A DNA stretch of 64,000 nucleotides from JALHST01 sp038316335 (GTDB lineage: Bacteria > Bacteroidota > Bacteroidia > Flavobacteriales > Flavobacteriaceae). Both the position numbers and the translations under genes were made by a program. The notes beneath the pieces were generated by a model that saw only the letters and a program-made list of their open reading frames with translations, had not been told where the DNA came from and made no database searches. The stretch spans positions 1 to 64,000 of the forward strand of contig JBBQAM010000014.1 of assembly GCA_038316335.1 (NCBI GenBank), read 5' to 3'. This document shows, one piece after another, positions 8,701 to 16,636 of this stretch (its first letter is position 1; each line of letters begins with the position of its first letter).

Positions 8701-9403
8701 CGGCATTCAGGTTTTCAACGAATTTTTGGTTTTTCGCTGTTTCATTTGAAGGATATTCAGGGCTCAGGAATAAGAGTACATTCTGTTCATTCTTGCTGAC
8801 TATAAATCCATTATGCAATTTAAATCCGTCGCCAACACCCACTGTTTGTAACTTTTTTAGCGCCCTATAAGAGAGTCCTAAAGGGTCTCTAAGCAAGTTT
8901 TGTTTGAGAACAAGACCCGTTGGTGAAATCAAGCTTTTATAATTATCCCTGTTAATCTTGGCAAGGCTGTCTTTTGTTAATTTTTGACGAATCTCAACAT
9001 AATCCGATGGGTCTAGGAAGAAGGGTAGGTTTTTGTAGACAAAATCGACGGTCTTTTGAATATCAGTATCATCTATCTTGCCTTGTATTGTCTTCACATA
9101 GTTTTTGGAAGTTAATAGAATACTATCGATGATATCCGAACCATAGGCAGTTAAATCATCAATTGACCCCTGCGGTTGCCTACGAATATTAATGATGATC
9201 TTGTCCGCAAAATTTACAGTGCGTAATACTTTTTCAAAATCCTTATTGCTAGATTCAATGGGAATAAGTTTCGTAATGTCTTCTTCGAATTCGATTTTTG
9301 AGACGACCAACCCTAGACCGACAAGAAGAATCAATAGGCCAATGGCGCTCCAATATCGATTTTTGGAAATTATTTCGTAAACCCCATAGAAAAACCTACC
9401 CAT
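5714..9403 (-). CDS. MMPL/RND-type transporter fused to acyltransferase and a degenerate methyltransferase-like tail
   Basis: The 1229-residue polypeptide has three parts. Residues 1 to about 820 form an MMPL/RND-type exporter with twelve predicted helices in two sets and large periplasmic loops. Residues about 880-1060 form a PlsC-like acyltransferase with NHTSFLD near 890 and FPEGTRS near 960. Residues about 1065-1229 match the position of the SAM methyltransferase domain found in trifunctional homologues of flexirubin loci. Here the glycine-rich SAM loop is replaced by 'ILHMSRDPGQLDF' and the domain is short, so methylation looks lost. It likely moves a lipid-like pigment or precursor across the inner membrane. 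Start ATG at 9403 overlaps the glycosyltransferase stop by 8 bp. Confidence 0.85.
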   Translation of the reverse strand: MGRFFYGVYEIISKNRYWSAIGLLILLVGLGLVVSKIEFEEDITKLIPIESSNKDFEKVLRTVNFADKIIINIRRQPQGSIDDLTAYGSDIIDSILLTSKNYVKTIQGKIDDTDIQKTVDFVYKNLPFFLDPSDYVEIRQKLTKDSLAKINRDNYKSLISPTGLVLKQNLLRDPLGLSYRALKKLQTVGVGDGFKLHNGFIVSKNEQNVLLFLSPEYPSNETAKNQKFVENLNAVQNQLNTRYKGKVKGEYYGATLVAVANAKQIKKDIQFTASIAITILLVILILFYKKLTVPLILFLPTLVGGLISLAFLYFIRGKISAISLGIGSVLIGVTLDYALHVLTHIRSNNSIKNLFFEVAPSIMMSALTTAAAFLCLLFLKSQALQDLGIFAAVTVMGASIFALLFIPQVYSKTVEKSATNTLLDRVAAYDFHKNKWGIVLIVILLFSSNFTYNKVVFNKDLAKLNFEPEHLMEARERLDLLTDINSKSIYLATYGENLENVLQSNDTILDKLIRLKKAGVVLGFNSVGNLISSKHKQHEQRIAWQKFWNTNTIDSLQKNLTTTGQKLGFKASTYDAFYAFLKEPFNPPGIKAIYDLNVLNIDDYIASEDSFTTITTLIKVDSVKVPQIRAAFANSRNSLIIDRQGMNETFLGHLKNDFNRLIGFSVLAVLLLLLFFYRSLSLTLVTSIPIFLTWFITIGIMGFLHIEFNIFNIIISTFIFGLGVDYSIFVTNGLLHEYRTGERTLTTHKTSIMLSVITTILGLGVLIFAKHPALYTISLVSLIGIFSAAFVAFTMQPLLFQLFIGSNTKRPIHLRYLVHSVLSFGYFGLGGLLFSFYAFLVLHLFPKSRGRKQMAFHRMVSQLMRSVLYTNPFVRKKVINQSNEDFARPVMIIANHTSFLDILAIGMLSPKIIYLVNDWVYNSPVFGFAAKLAGAYPVSNGIENGEAYLQEKLAQGFSLIAFPEGTRSRTNKIRRFHKGAFYLAERFQLDILPIMIHGNSEVLSKGTFVIKDGSITLKILDRISQDDVHYGTGYGARTKNIASYFKNEFQNFRKEQEDATYFHALVLDDFRYKGHDIYKEVSNDLIKYAFDYKDIMGAIGKNDHILHMSRDPGQLDFLLTLDSSTRKIYRLMEDAEARQIFENSYITKNYKNIKILKTVQEALLSQTNVLIVSMTSIDINHWKTKMQTEITILILLKDGKQLLSDSIVGLHFHTIRENDSFTILKRNRT

Positions 9404-10565
9404 TTTGCACGACTATTTTCTTGCGATCGAATATCGATAAAAAAACATAGGCGGTAAGACCTAAAATCAAAGAGGAGGTTGTTGCGAGTAGTAGGCTTCC
9501 AATGATATAGGTTTCCAAATGCTTCATGACTTCAAAATGTTCGGTAATAGTATCTAAGTTATAGGTATAATCCTGACCGGTAACCAGTTGGCCTACTTTC
9601 GAACTTGCGTACAGCACAAAGGGTATAAAAGGCGGAAGGCTAATATTGGAAAACGCGAAGGCGATGACCTTGTTCAGTTTAAAAAGGAGGGCCAGAAAGA
9701 TAACGATGACCGTGTGAAAACCCCATAATGGGCTCAAGCCAATAAATACTCCTAAGGCGATTGATAGGGCTTTTTTATTAGGGGAATCATTGTTATGTAA
9801 AAAATCCTCATAGATAAACCGCCGAAAACCTTTTTTTTTAAATCTGCGTAAAAGGTCCCGTGGTTTTATATAAAAAATAGACAAAATGACAAGCCATGTA
9901 TTTAGAATGCTTATCCTTGAAAAGTCGATGACCGGCCGAAAGTGCGATATTCTTTCAAATTCGTCGTACAATACCTTTACCGGTATATTCTTGACCTTCG
10001 TACCATGCCATGAGGCCCGAACAATGACTTCAATTTCAAATTCAAATTTCGAAGTGTAAAATTTGAGGTCCTTCAAGGGGTCGAGTGGGTATAGACGATA
10101 GCCGCATTGGGTATCCCTTAATCGAATCCCTGTTTCAAACCAGAACCAGAAATTGGAAAATGTATTACCAAAACTACTCTTTTTAGGAATTGTTGCATCT
10201 CCCATACGTCTTGCCCCGATCAATAATAGATTTTTGTTCGATGCTGCTTCGAGAGCATCTATAAAAACAGGTATATCCGAGGCAAAATGTTGGCCATCCG
10301 AGTCGATGGTTATGGCATAGCTAAACCCCAAATCCGTTGCTTTTTTAAATCCCGAACGTAACGCTATTCCTTTTCCTTGGTTTGTTGACCATTGTATTTG
10401 AATTAATTGAGGATATGCTTTTAGTATTTCAGGCGTTTTATCGGTAGATCCATCATTGATAATTATAATGTCGCTTGAAAATTGTAAAACGGCTTCCACA
10501 ACAGCGCCTACCGTTTTTTCATTATTATAGGTCGGGATGATCACACAACATTTAAGTTGAGCCAT
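9396..10565 (-). CDS. Family 2 glycosyltransferase fused to DUF2062 membrane domain
   Basis: The first 230 residues are a GT-A fold family 2 glycosyltransferase ('CCVIIPTYNNEKTVGAVVEA', 'IIINDGSTDKT', 'TIDSDGQH' DxD-type motif, 'DTQCGYRLYP'), similar to dolichyl-phosphate-mannose synthase-like enzymes. The C-terminal 150 residues are a DUF2062 segment with several membrane helices ('GVFIGLSPLWGFHTVIVIFLALLF'). I chose ATG at 10565; a GTG at 10598 would add 11 residues. It is part of the pigment cluster and may add a sugar or polar headgroup to a lipid carrier. The acceptor is unknown. Confidence 0.85.
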   Translation of the reverse strand: MAQLKCCVIIPTYNNEKTVGAVVEAVLQFSSDIIIINDGSTDKTPEILKAYPQLIQIQWSTNQGKGIALRSGFKKATDLGFSYAITIDSDGQHFASDIPVFIDALEAASNKNLLLIGARRMGDATIPKKSSFGNTFSNFWFWFETGIRLRDTQCGYRLYPLDPLKDLKFYTSKFEFEIEVIVRASWHGTKVKNIPVKVLYDEFERISHFRPVIDFSRISILNTWLVILSIFYIKPRDLLRRFKKKGFRRFIYEDFLHNNDSPNKKALSIALGVFIGLSPLWGFHTVIVIFLALLFKLNKVIAFAFSNISLPPFIPFVLYASSKVGQLVTGQDYTYNLDTITEHFEVMKHLETYIIGSLLLATTSSLILGLTAYVFLSIFDRKKIVVQNG

Positions 10566-10793
10566 CTTTGCAATGAAGGGACTAGTGTTTAAAGACACCT
10601 AATTAAGTATTGAAAGAGGAACCTAAAAAGTCGGGTAGTCGCATTATGGGCCAAATAACATAACTAGACCTGCCTTGCCATTCATTAATATGGCATTTAC
10701 CTACGAAAGTAAACAAATTGGCAGGCTTGTAATTATGAATGTCCTGACTTTCAGGGATGCTCTAATTTTAGACAAAGATAAGGAATGGAAATG

Positions 10794-11282
10794 CTAAAAC
10801 AATTGTCTTTCCGTTTCGGAGAATAGGGTGGATTGCAGCACATATTTTTTGACAAATTCTTTGACTTCCTCCGTCTGTTTATTTTTGAAATTGTCAATTA
10901 TGAATTGTTTGTCTTCTTGAATTTTTCCTTTATAGTCAACAATTTTTGGTGAATTTTCCTGGACACCTAATCGAAGGCAGCGTATTTCAATGTTCTGGGG
11001 ATCATTCTCTACGGCAAATTCCAGGAGTTCGGATCCTGACTTAAAAAATTCCATTTTATTTTTAATTCCTTTGGAAAATTTTGCCATTAAAGTAGTTATG
11101 GCGCCCTTATAAGCAACTAGGACAGCTTGGTCTTCCTTGGTAACATCTGCGAGCTCATCATGCATCGCATTCGTGATTTCGGCACTATTGTTCGCCTGCG
11201 GGTAGGTTTCCCGTAATTGCATAAGATCAGGGGTTCCTGCGAATAATGTAAGAATGGCGAATACTGTTGGAATTGATTTCAT
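10794..11282 (-). CDS. Small exported protein of unknown function
   Basis: The 162-residue protein has a short N-terminal hydrophobic signal (MKSIPTVFAILTLFAGTPD) and a mostly helical, charged mature part ending '...VLQSTLFSETERQLF'. I do not recognise a characterised family. It follows the FabZ-like gene with one base between the genes and precedes the glycosyltransferase, so it is co-transcribed with the pigment genes. A periplasmic role in pigment transport or assembly is possible but unsupported by any motif. Confidence 0.75.
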   Translation of the reverse strand: MKSIPTVFAILTLFAGTPDLMQLRETYPQANNSAEITNAMHDELADVTKEDQAVLVAYKGAITTLMAKFSKGIKNKMEFFKSGSELLEFAVENDPQNIEIRCLRLGVQENSPKIVDYKGKIQEDKQFIIDNFKNKQTEEVKEFVKKYVLQSTLFSETERQLF

Positions 11283-11283
11283 A

Positions 11284-11652
11284 TTACCCTAAAATTTTGA
11301 AGGTAGCATTCAATTTTAGTGCCAAGGTGTCCCCATATGAAGAAGTGTTCTTTACTTTTACTTCTTCGTTGGCTTCTGAAAGCGCGATATCCAATTTTAG
11401 AATGGCATTTATCTCCGGATTGATAATCGCCATAAATTTGATATTAGAACAAACAGAAAGAAATAAATCCTTGTCGAGCGCTTTCTCGGTAAGTTCCTTG
11501 ATTATCTGAATCATACATACGCCGGGCATTACCGGATTGCCTGGAAAATGCCCCTTGAAAATAGTGTGCTCCTTATGCAGTTCAATGGTAGCCTCAATGG
11601 TTTCCTGATTAAACTCAAAACTTTTAATGGTATATAATCCTTTTATCAACAT
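11284..11652 (-). CDS. FabZ-like 3-hydroxyacyl-ACP dehydratase
   Basis: The 122-residue single hotdog domain carries the FabZ signature 'KGHFPGNPVMPGVCMIQIIKEL', with the catalytic His in GHFPG. FabZ enzymes dehydrate 3-hydroxyacyl-ACP to trans-2-enoyl-ACP. In this cluster it would create double bonds in the growing polyene, or act in making the alkyl chains for the dialkylresorcinol part. The usual acidic partner residue after the PGV helix is not obvious (IQ in 'CMIQI'), so activity alone is uncertain. It is shorter than housekeeping FabZ (about 145 residues). Confidence 0.83.
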   Translation of the reverse strand: MLIKGLYTIKSFEFNQETIEATIELHKEHTIFKGHFPGNPVMPGVCMIQIIKELTEKALDKDLFLSVCSNIKFMAIINPEINAILKLDIALSEANEEVKVKNTSSYGDTLALKLNATFKILG

Positions 11653-11694
11653 GCCTTTACCGATCGTTTAATTTTATAAAGAGTGCATAATTTA

Positions 11695-12288
11695 TTAAAG
11701 GCCAAATTTATAGGCGGCACCCAATTGAAATACAGCATTAAATATGTTTTGCCCATTATTGTCAAAATCATTATCCCATAGATCAATATCGACCATTCCC
11801 TGCTTAAACCTGGCTTCTAGGATTAAACCATTGGGAAACTCATAGCCAATGCCCCCAAAAACGGCCAAATCGAAACCTGTAAGTTTCTTGTCCCTGGTGC
11901 TAAAATCGTTATTGACCCAACTGATGGGGTTGTTATCGTAATTTAGATCAATACTTGGACCTACTATGAAATGCAATCCAAGGTTCTTCCCCACGAATAG
12001 TTTGTTGGCCAAATCAATAGAAATATAGTTTATTTGTAAGTCTTCGGCACCGGTTGTTTGAGACCGGCCTCCTTGTGAAGAGTACATGATTTCGGGTTGC
12101 ATGGTATAAAACTCGGAAAAATGAATGTGAGCAAAAGCGCCGAGATACAATCCTGTTTTATAATCCATTTGTAGATTCGTCAAAGTGCTTTGGTTGACAC
12201 CCATTTTTATACCCGGTCGTATCTTGGTTTGCGCAAAAATGACCGGTACATAGAGCAAAAGCAGCCAAAGTAGGAGTGTTTTCTTCAT
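11695..12288 (-). CDS. PorT-family outer-membrane beta-barrel protein
   Basis: The 197-residue protein has a signal peptide (KKTLLLWLLLLYVPVIFAQ). The mature part shows alternating amphipathic strands ('GIKMGVNQSTLTNLQ', 'GLYLGAFAHIHFSEFYTMQPEIMYS') and ends in an aromatic-containing strand ('GAAYKFGL'). This is the small PorT/OMP_b-brl type barrel common in Bacteroidota. It sits between the LolB-like lipoprotein (1-bp gap) and the FabZ-like gene, so it is embedded in the pigment operon. A role in anchoring or passing the pigment at the outer membrane is a positional inference. Confidence 0.82.
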   Translation of the reverse strand: MKKTLLLWLLLLYVPVIFAQTKIRPGIKMGVNQSTLTNLQMDYKTGLYLGAFAHIHFSEFYTMQPEIMYSSQGGRSQTTGAEDLQINYISIDLANKLFVGKNLGLHFIVGPSIDLNYDNNPISWVNNDFSTRDKKLTGFDLAVFGGIGYEFPNGLILEARFKQGMVDIDLWDNDFDNNGQNIFNAVFQLGAAYKFGL

Positions 12289-12289
12289 C

Positions 12290-12895
12290 TTAAATAGCCT
12301 TCAATTGAATAATCAACGGTATATTATTATGCAAGATCTGTATAATTTTGGCATTTGCGGCATCAATTTCAGAGAAATTAAACGACAGCTTTTCCTTTCT
12401 TCCCTTGGTGTGTACAATTTTTTTCAATTGTCCTTCGGCATAAAAATAATAGAGCCTTCGGTTATTGATCTCTGATGCAATTATGTTTTTATCGCCTGAG
12501 GTAAAAGAGTTCATAATTGGGGGATGTTCTGTAATTAAGATTCGAAAGTCATTTTGAAGCACATTGATTGCCATTTTTTTATCTAGACTTTCATTGATCC
12601 TATTTATTTTAAAATTCTTCCCATCGAACGAAAAATCAAATAACGTATTCCCCATTTCTGTCGTGAACACCAACCGATGGTGGTTTTCGGCCATCTTTTT
12701 GACAATAAAAAGGCCGCTAAATCGATGGCCGTAAAAAGTGATATCGGCCTTATAGACATAATCTTTTGTGATTTCCGAAAAATAGGGATTCGAGATTTCA
12801 TGTGTGGCCATCGAAGATTCAGTCAGCCCGATTTTTTTCGGGTAGGAGCCACATGAAAAAAAGAGTAGGGCGCAACTAATTAGCAAATACCGCAT
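12290..12895 (-). CDS. LolB-like lipoprotein of the pigment cluster
   Basis: The 201-residue protein begins with a short lipoprotein signal (MRYLLISCALLFFSCGS, Cys15). The rest is predicted beta-rich ('VYKADITFYGHRFSGLFIVKKM', 'HRLVFTTEMGNTLFDFSFDG'), a pattern compatible with the incomplete barrel of LolA/LolB proteins. It overlaps the start side of the LolA-like gene by 20 bp. Aryl polyene loci elsewhere carry a LolA-like carrier with a small lipoprotein. The pair probably receives a lipid-like pigment from the periplasm and inserts it into the outer membrane. The LolB assignment is structural guesswork, not a strong match. Confidence 0.7.
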   Translation of the reverse strand: MRYLLISCALLFFSCGSYPKKIGLTESSMATHEISNPYFSEITKDYVYKADITFYGHRFSGLFIVKKMAENHHRLVFTTEMGNTLFDFSFDGKNFKINRINESLDKKMAINVLQNDFRILITEHPPIMNSFTSGDKNIIASEINNRRLYYFYAEGQLKKIVHTKGRKEKLSFNFSEIDAANAKIIQILHNNIPLIIQLKAI

Positions 12896-13493
12896 CTGAA
12901 AGCGCTAGGTTTGATTTACGATCCAAAAAAACGATTTGTGTGTAATCATTCGATGGTTCCACCATTTTTACTTCCATCACTTCCCCCTTATCATTAAAAA
13001 CTAATTGGAATTCCTTAATAAATTTAGAAAAGTCGGAGTCTAGTGGTGCAAAATGTACCTCGCTCGCTGGCCCTTTTTTAAAATAGGAAATTGTAAACGC
13101 TTGCGCATCGAACATATCCCCTTTTACACTGTCGGTTATCAAGCGGTTTAATTGTTTAAAGAGTTTGTTACTACCAATGTCAATATTGCTTTTCTCTCCT
13201 TCGTTATTGATATATAAGGTTTCATCCTTAAATAAGACCGAATATGCAAAAGGTTCGACGTACTCCCATTTTACAAGGTCTGGCGCCTTGTACATAAGTT
13301 TCCCTGTCGATTCTATATCATTCGAAAGGAAATCCATGTGTTTGTACTGTTTAAAATCACTGACGATTGTTTTCGTGGTGGCCGCCAAATTTTTGACCTT
13401 TGTCTCGAGGATATGGGCCTCTCCCTCGCTCATCCTAGTTTGGGCACTGGCCATAAAAATCGAAAGCACGAAAAATAAAAAAAGTTTATGCAT
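12876..13493 (-). CDS. LolA-family periplasmic carrier
   Basis: The 205-residue LolA-like protein has a signal peptide (MHKLFLFFVLSIFMASAQ) and the family pattern 'TIVSDFKQYKHMDFLSNDIESTGKLMYKAPDLVKWEY', followed by 'LFKDETLYINNEG'. LolA proteins ferry hydrophobic cargo across the periplasm. Clusters for aryl polyenes carry dedicated copies, so the cargo here is likely the pigment. I prefer the ATG at 13493, which overlaps the deacetylase stop by 8 bp and places the signal peptide at the N-terminus. A start at 13520 would put charged residues before it. Confidence 0.87.
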   Translation of the reverse strand: MHKLFLFFVLSIFMASAQTRMSEGEAHILETKVKNLAATTKTIVSDFKQYKHMDFLSNDIESTGKLMYKAPDLVKWEYVEPFAYSVLFKDETLYINNEGEKSNIDIGSNKLFKQLNRLITDSVKGDMFDAQAFTISYFKKGPASEVHFAPLDSDFSKFIKEFQLVFNDKGEVMEVKMVEPSNDYTQIVFLDRKSNLALSDAVFAN

Positions 13494-14265
13494 ACACTTT
13501 GATCTGTAACAAGCGGTCAACGGTGACCGATTGTAATTTTTGCTCCTTCAAAAATAACAATAACTGTTCCAAAACGACCATCGTTTTTTCGCTCGAGTCA
13601 TGAAATAGCACAATATCCCCTTTCGAGATCTTTCGTGCTATGGCATTGTGTATAGCGGTAGAAGTTCGCTTAGTGGTATCAAGGGAACGTATGCTCCAAG
13701 CTATTGAGTGGAGGCCCGTTTCCTGTAATGCCTTGCCTATATTTGGATTGGTAACCCCAAAGGCCGGACGAAAAAGTCGCATTTCCTTTCCGGTAATTTC
13801 TTTGACAATTGCATTGGTTCCAAGAATTTCGGAGATCACTTTTTTTGTTCCAAAAAACCCCAAACAATTCGAGTGTGAATAGGTATGATTGCCTATTGTA
13901 TGGCCGTGGGCAAGAATTTCTTTTAATAGTTCGGGATATGCACATGCCTCTTTTCCGATGCAGAAAAACGTAGCATGCGCATCGTACTTTCTTAGTAGGT
14001 TCAATACTTTAGGCGTAAATTCGGGGTTCGGGCCATCATCAAAAGTCAGGGACACATAATTTTCGACGATTTTTTTATTCGCATGTAGTGATTTTAAATG
14101 ATAGTCCCAACGTATATGAAATGAACCAATGGTCGTAATCACTAACCAAAGAAGGCCAATAAGGCCAAATATCGACCACGGGAACACGTTGTATACTATT
14201 TTTGTCGGCACAAGAATGGCGATAAGGGCTATGGTAATGCCGTTGATGGTCCTGAAGCTTAGCAT
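13486..14265 (-). CDS. Membrane-anchored polysaccharide deacetylase (CE4)
   Basis: The 259-residue protein has two N-terminal membrane helices followed by a NodB/CE4 domain. Visible motifs are TFDDGPNPEFTP (Asp76, Asp77), HTYSH (metal-binding His127 and His131), 'RLFRPAFG' and 'GDIVLFHDS'. CE4 enzymes remove acetyl or similar acyl groups from sugars or peptidoglycan using a divalent metal. It overlaps the chain-length factor gene by 7 bp and LolA by 8 bp. Deacylase genes are recurrent members of flexirubin loci. Its substrate here, perhaps a glycosylated intermediate from the neighbouring glycosyltransferase, is unknown. Confidence 0.85.
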   Translation of the reverse strand: MLSFRTINGITIALIAILVPTKIVYNVFPWSIFGLIGLLWLVITTIGSFHIRWDYHLKSLHANKKIVENYVSLTFDDGPNPEFTPKVLNLLRKYDAHATFFCIGKEACAYPELLKEILAHGHTIGNHTYSHSNCLGFFGTKKVISEILGTNAIVKEITGKEMRLFRPAFGVTNPNIGKALQETGLHSIAWSIRSLDTTKRTSTAIHNAIARKISKGDIVLFHDSSEKTMVVLEQLLLFLKEQKLQSVTVDRLLQIKVYA

Positions 14266-15323
14266 TTCCTAAGCAAGGTGAAGCTATGATTTTCTCCCCT
14301 ATATTGATTGTACAAAAGAATCGTACCTAGGTTGGCGACTTGTTTTTCATTTAATAGAACGATTTCGGGTACTAATTGTTCTTTTAAAATTTTGCAGCCC
14401 AGCCAAAATCCAAAGGAGGAAGCGGTGTAGAATTCGCCACAAAGATGTTTATAGTATGCCTGTTGTGTATTTTTGAAAGCGCCTTTCATCAAAGCTTCGT
14501 AGTACATATCGAACGATACATCCCCATTGTTTCCTAGAATAAGTACATCGACGTCTTTTATTTCAAGATTTTCTTCTTTCAAAAATTCATTTGCCGCTGC
14601 TTCCAATAGTTCCAGTGGCATGGTATTAAAAGTCTTAAGGGCTTGCACTTCGGCATAGCTATCGGCTTTTTTTTGATTCGAAAGAACAAAAAAGTTAGCG
14701 CCTTCACCGAAAATGGCTCCTGTTGTTTTTGAATCCAAGAGCTCTGATGACTTGACGCGCTCTTTTTTTATATGTCCTATAAGTTTATGAATTTTTATAG
14801 TATGGTCTCCGGTTTCATCGACACCCCCTATCAATAGGGTCGATGCCTCACCGTTTTCAAGCTGTAATTTGGCGTCCATGAGCGCAGATTCAAAGGAAAT
14901 CGAGCCATGTACATACGTAAAATTGTATCCTTGACATCCCAGTCCCAATGCAATTTGTCCACCAACAGTATTATGGGTAGATTGAATAAAGGAGGTAGGG
15001 GTCAAGTAAGCTTCCTGGTTATCGATCAAAGCGCTTACGAATTTTTCGGAATCTACGGTACATCCTAATCCGGTCCCTGTTATGATGGCATCTACCGTTT
15101 CTAGCCCTGCTTCGTCTAGGGCGATTTTCGAGGCAACTACGCCCATTTTAATTCCCTTGGCCATTCTTCGCGCAGCGGCAGGGGGTATAAAATTCTTATA
15201 ATCGGGATCGATTACCGGCAGCACATCGTTCTCATAGGATATTATTTCACCTAAAAATAGGGTATTATCAAAGGTTTTCTGCGCAGTAATTGATCCGATA
15301 CCATTTATAAATACCTGCTTCAT
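14259..15323 (-). CDS. Ketosynthase-like chain-length factor (KS-beta), catalytic residues lost
   Basis: The 354-residue protein has the thiolase-fold layout of a FabF-type ketosynthase, but all three active-site positions are changed. The Cys region reads 'FTYVHGSISFESAL', with Ser141 about where Cys should be. The first His region reads 'LILGNNGDVSF' (Asn), and the second reads 'LCGEFYTASSFGF' (Glu). This matches chain-length-factor partners of type II polyketide and aryl polyene ketosynthases, which dimerise with an active KS and help set chain length. The intact KS at 15365-16570 lies just upstream and is the likely partner. Confidence 0.85.
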   Translation of the reverse strand: MKQVFINGIGSITAQKTFDNTLFLGEIISYENDVLPVIDPDYKNFIPPAAARRMAKGIKMGVVASKIALDEAGLETVDAIITGTGLGCTVDSEKFVSALIDNQEAYLTPTSFIQSTHNTVGGQIALGLGCQGYNFTYVHGSISFESALMDAKLQLENGEASTLLIGGVDETGDHTIKIHKLIGHIKKERVKSSELLDSKTTGAIFGEGANFFVLSNQKKADSYAEVQALKTFNTMPLELLEAAANEFLKEENLEIKDVDVLILGNNGDVSFDMYYEALMKGAFKNTQQAYYKHLCGEFYTASSFGFWLGCKILKEQLVPEIVLLNEKQVANLGTILLYNQYRGENHSFTLLRKC

Positions 15324-15364
15324 TTCTTTTCAATTATAGTCCGTTATGCATCTTCATACTCAAG

Positions 15365-16570
15365 TTATGGGTTTTTGGAAAAAATAAGGGTGGAACAATT
15401 TCCGCCAAAACCAAGTGAGTTCGACAATACCGTATTCAATTCAGTATGTTTCAAAACGGTCTGCGGTCGCAAATTAAATTCTTTCATAGGAGTCTTAAAA
15501 TTCAAATTGGGATAGATGACATTGTGCTGCAAGGCCAACACCGAATATACCGCCTCGATGCCCCCCGCTGCCGCCAAGGTATGCCCTGTATACGCTTTGG
15601 TTGAGCTAAAATCGGGGACCCTAGGTTCGCCGAACACCCTTATTAATGCCCTTCCTTCCGATAAATCGTTATTGCCTGTGGCTGTCCCATGTGCATTGAC
15701 ATAGTCAATATCGGAAGGAGCAATACCTGCTACAGCCAAGGCTTTTTGCATCGCCAGTGTGGCGCCATCCCCATTCTCCGAAGAAGCTGTTTGATGGTAG
15801 GCATCGTTCGCATTTCCGTAACCTATAAGGTAGGCCAATGCTTTTTTGTTTTCGGCTTGCATCACGGCTTCCGATTCTAAAACGAGAAAAGCAGCAGCTT
15901 CCCCTAAATTTAGACCCTTTCTGTTTTCATCAAAGGGTGTGCTGTAGGTATCCGAAAGAATCATCAGGGTTTTAAAGCCGTTGATAGTAAACTTCGAAAG
16001 GCAATCGGCCCCTCCAACGATTACGCGGTCCAATTTCCCTGACTTGATCAGTCTTGCCCCGAACATAATGGCATTGGCAGCCGAGGAGCAGGCGGTGCTG
16101 ATGGTGGTGACCAGGCTTGCTTCAATACCTAGCTGTTCGGCCACTTTTTGAGTCGTATCGCCCGCATGATGCCCTTCAATGTATTTTCGATGGGTGTCAT
16201 TTTCGAGATAATCGTAGTAATATTTTTCGGTCATGTCCATTCCGCCAACACTTGTTGAAGAAATTAGTCCTGTCTTCCAAGATTTAATATCGGCTATTTT
16301 AGCATCGGCGACTGCCTCTTTTGCCGCAATAGCGGCCAATAATGCAGTTCGAGAGTAGTTATTTTCGGGGGTGAGTCCCAAAATCGATTCCAATTCTTGA
16401 TTGGTAAAATCAATTTCACCAACCATAATAGCATCCCTGTGTATTGTGTCGATTTTTGAAATCTTGGTGATTCCGGAGCTGCCATTAAGAAGGGAGGCAT
16501 AGTTTTCAGCTACGTTGTTCCCAATAGCGGAAATTATTCCCATACCCGTGATGGCGATGCTTTGGCTCAT
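15365..16570 (-). CDS. Beta-ketoacyl-ACP synthase (FabF-type, polyene KS)
   Basis: The 401-residue condensing enzyme has a complete Cys-His-His triad: Cys161 in 'TISTACSSAAN', His294 in 'NAHGTATGNN' and His330 in 'KAYTGHTLAAAGG'. The C-terminal 'SLGFGGNCSTLIF' glycine loop is intact. It performs decarboxylative condensation of malonyl-ACP with the growing acyl chain. It lies directly before the chain-length-factor gene, the arrangement of ApeO/ApeC-like pairs in aryl polyene loci, so it is probably the polyene-extending KS. It has all features of an active enzyme. Confidence 0.92.
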   Translation of the reverse strand: MSQSIAITGMGIISAIGNNVAENYASLLNGSSGITKISKIDTIHRDAIMVGEIDFTNQELESILGLTPENNYSRTALLAAIAAKEAVADAKIADIKSWKTGLISSTSVGGMDMTEKYYYDYLENDTHRKYIEGHHAGDTTQKVAEQLGIEASLVTTISTACSSAANAIMFGARLIKSGKLDRVIVGGADCLSKFTINGFKTLMILSDTYSTPFDENRKGLNLGEAAAFLVLESEAVMQAENKKALAYLIGYGNANDAYHQTASSENGDGATLAMQKALAVAGIAPSDIDYVNAHGTATGNNDLSEGRALIRVFGEPRVPDFSSTKAYTGHTLAAAGGIEAVYSVLALQHNVIYPNLNFKTPMKEFNLRPQTVLKHTELNTVLSNSLGFGGNCSTLIFSKNP

Positions 16571-16636
16571 GCGTATCTATTGTACAGCTAATATTAAAAG
16601 TACTTGGGGCTATTAGGTTTATAGCAGGCTATCTGC

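Noticed and set aside
14259..15323. Reading it as an active ketosynthase
   Set aside because: All three catalytic positions are changed, so it is treated as a chain-length factor.
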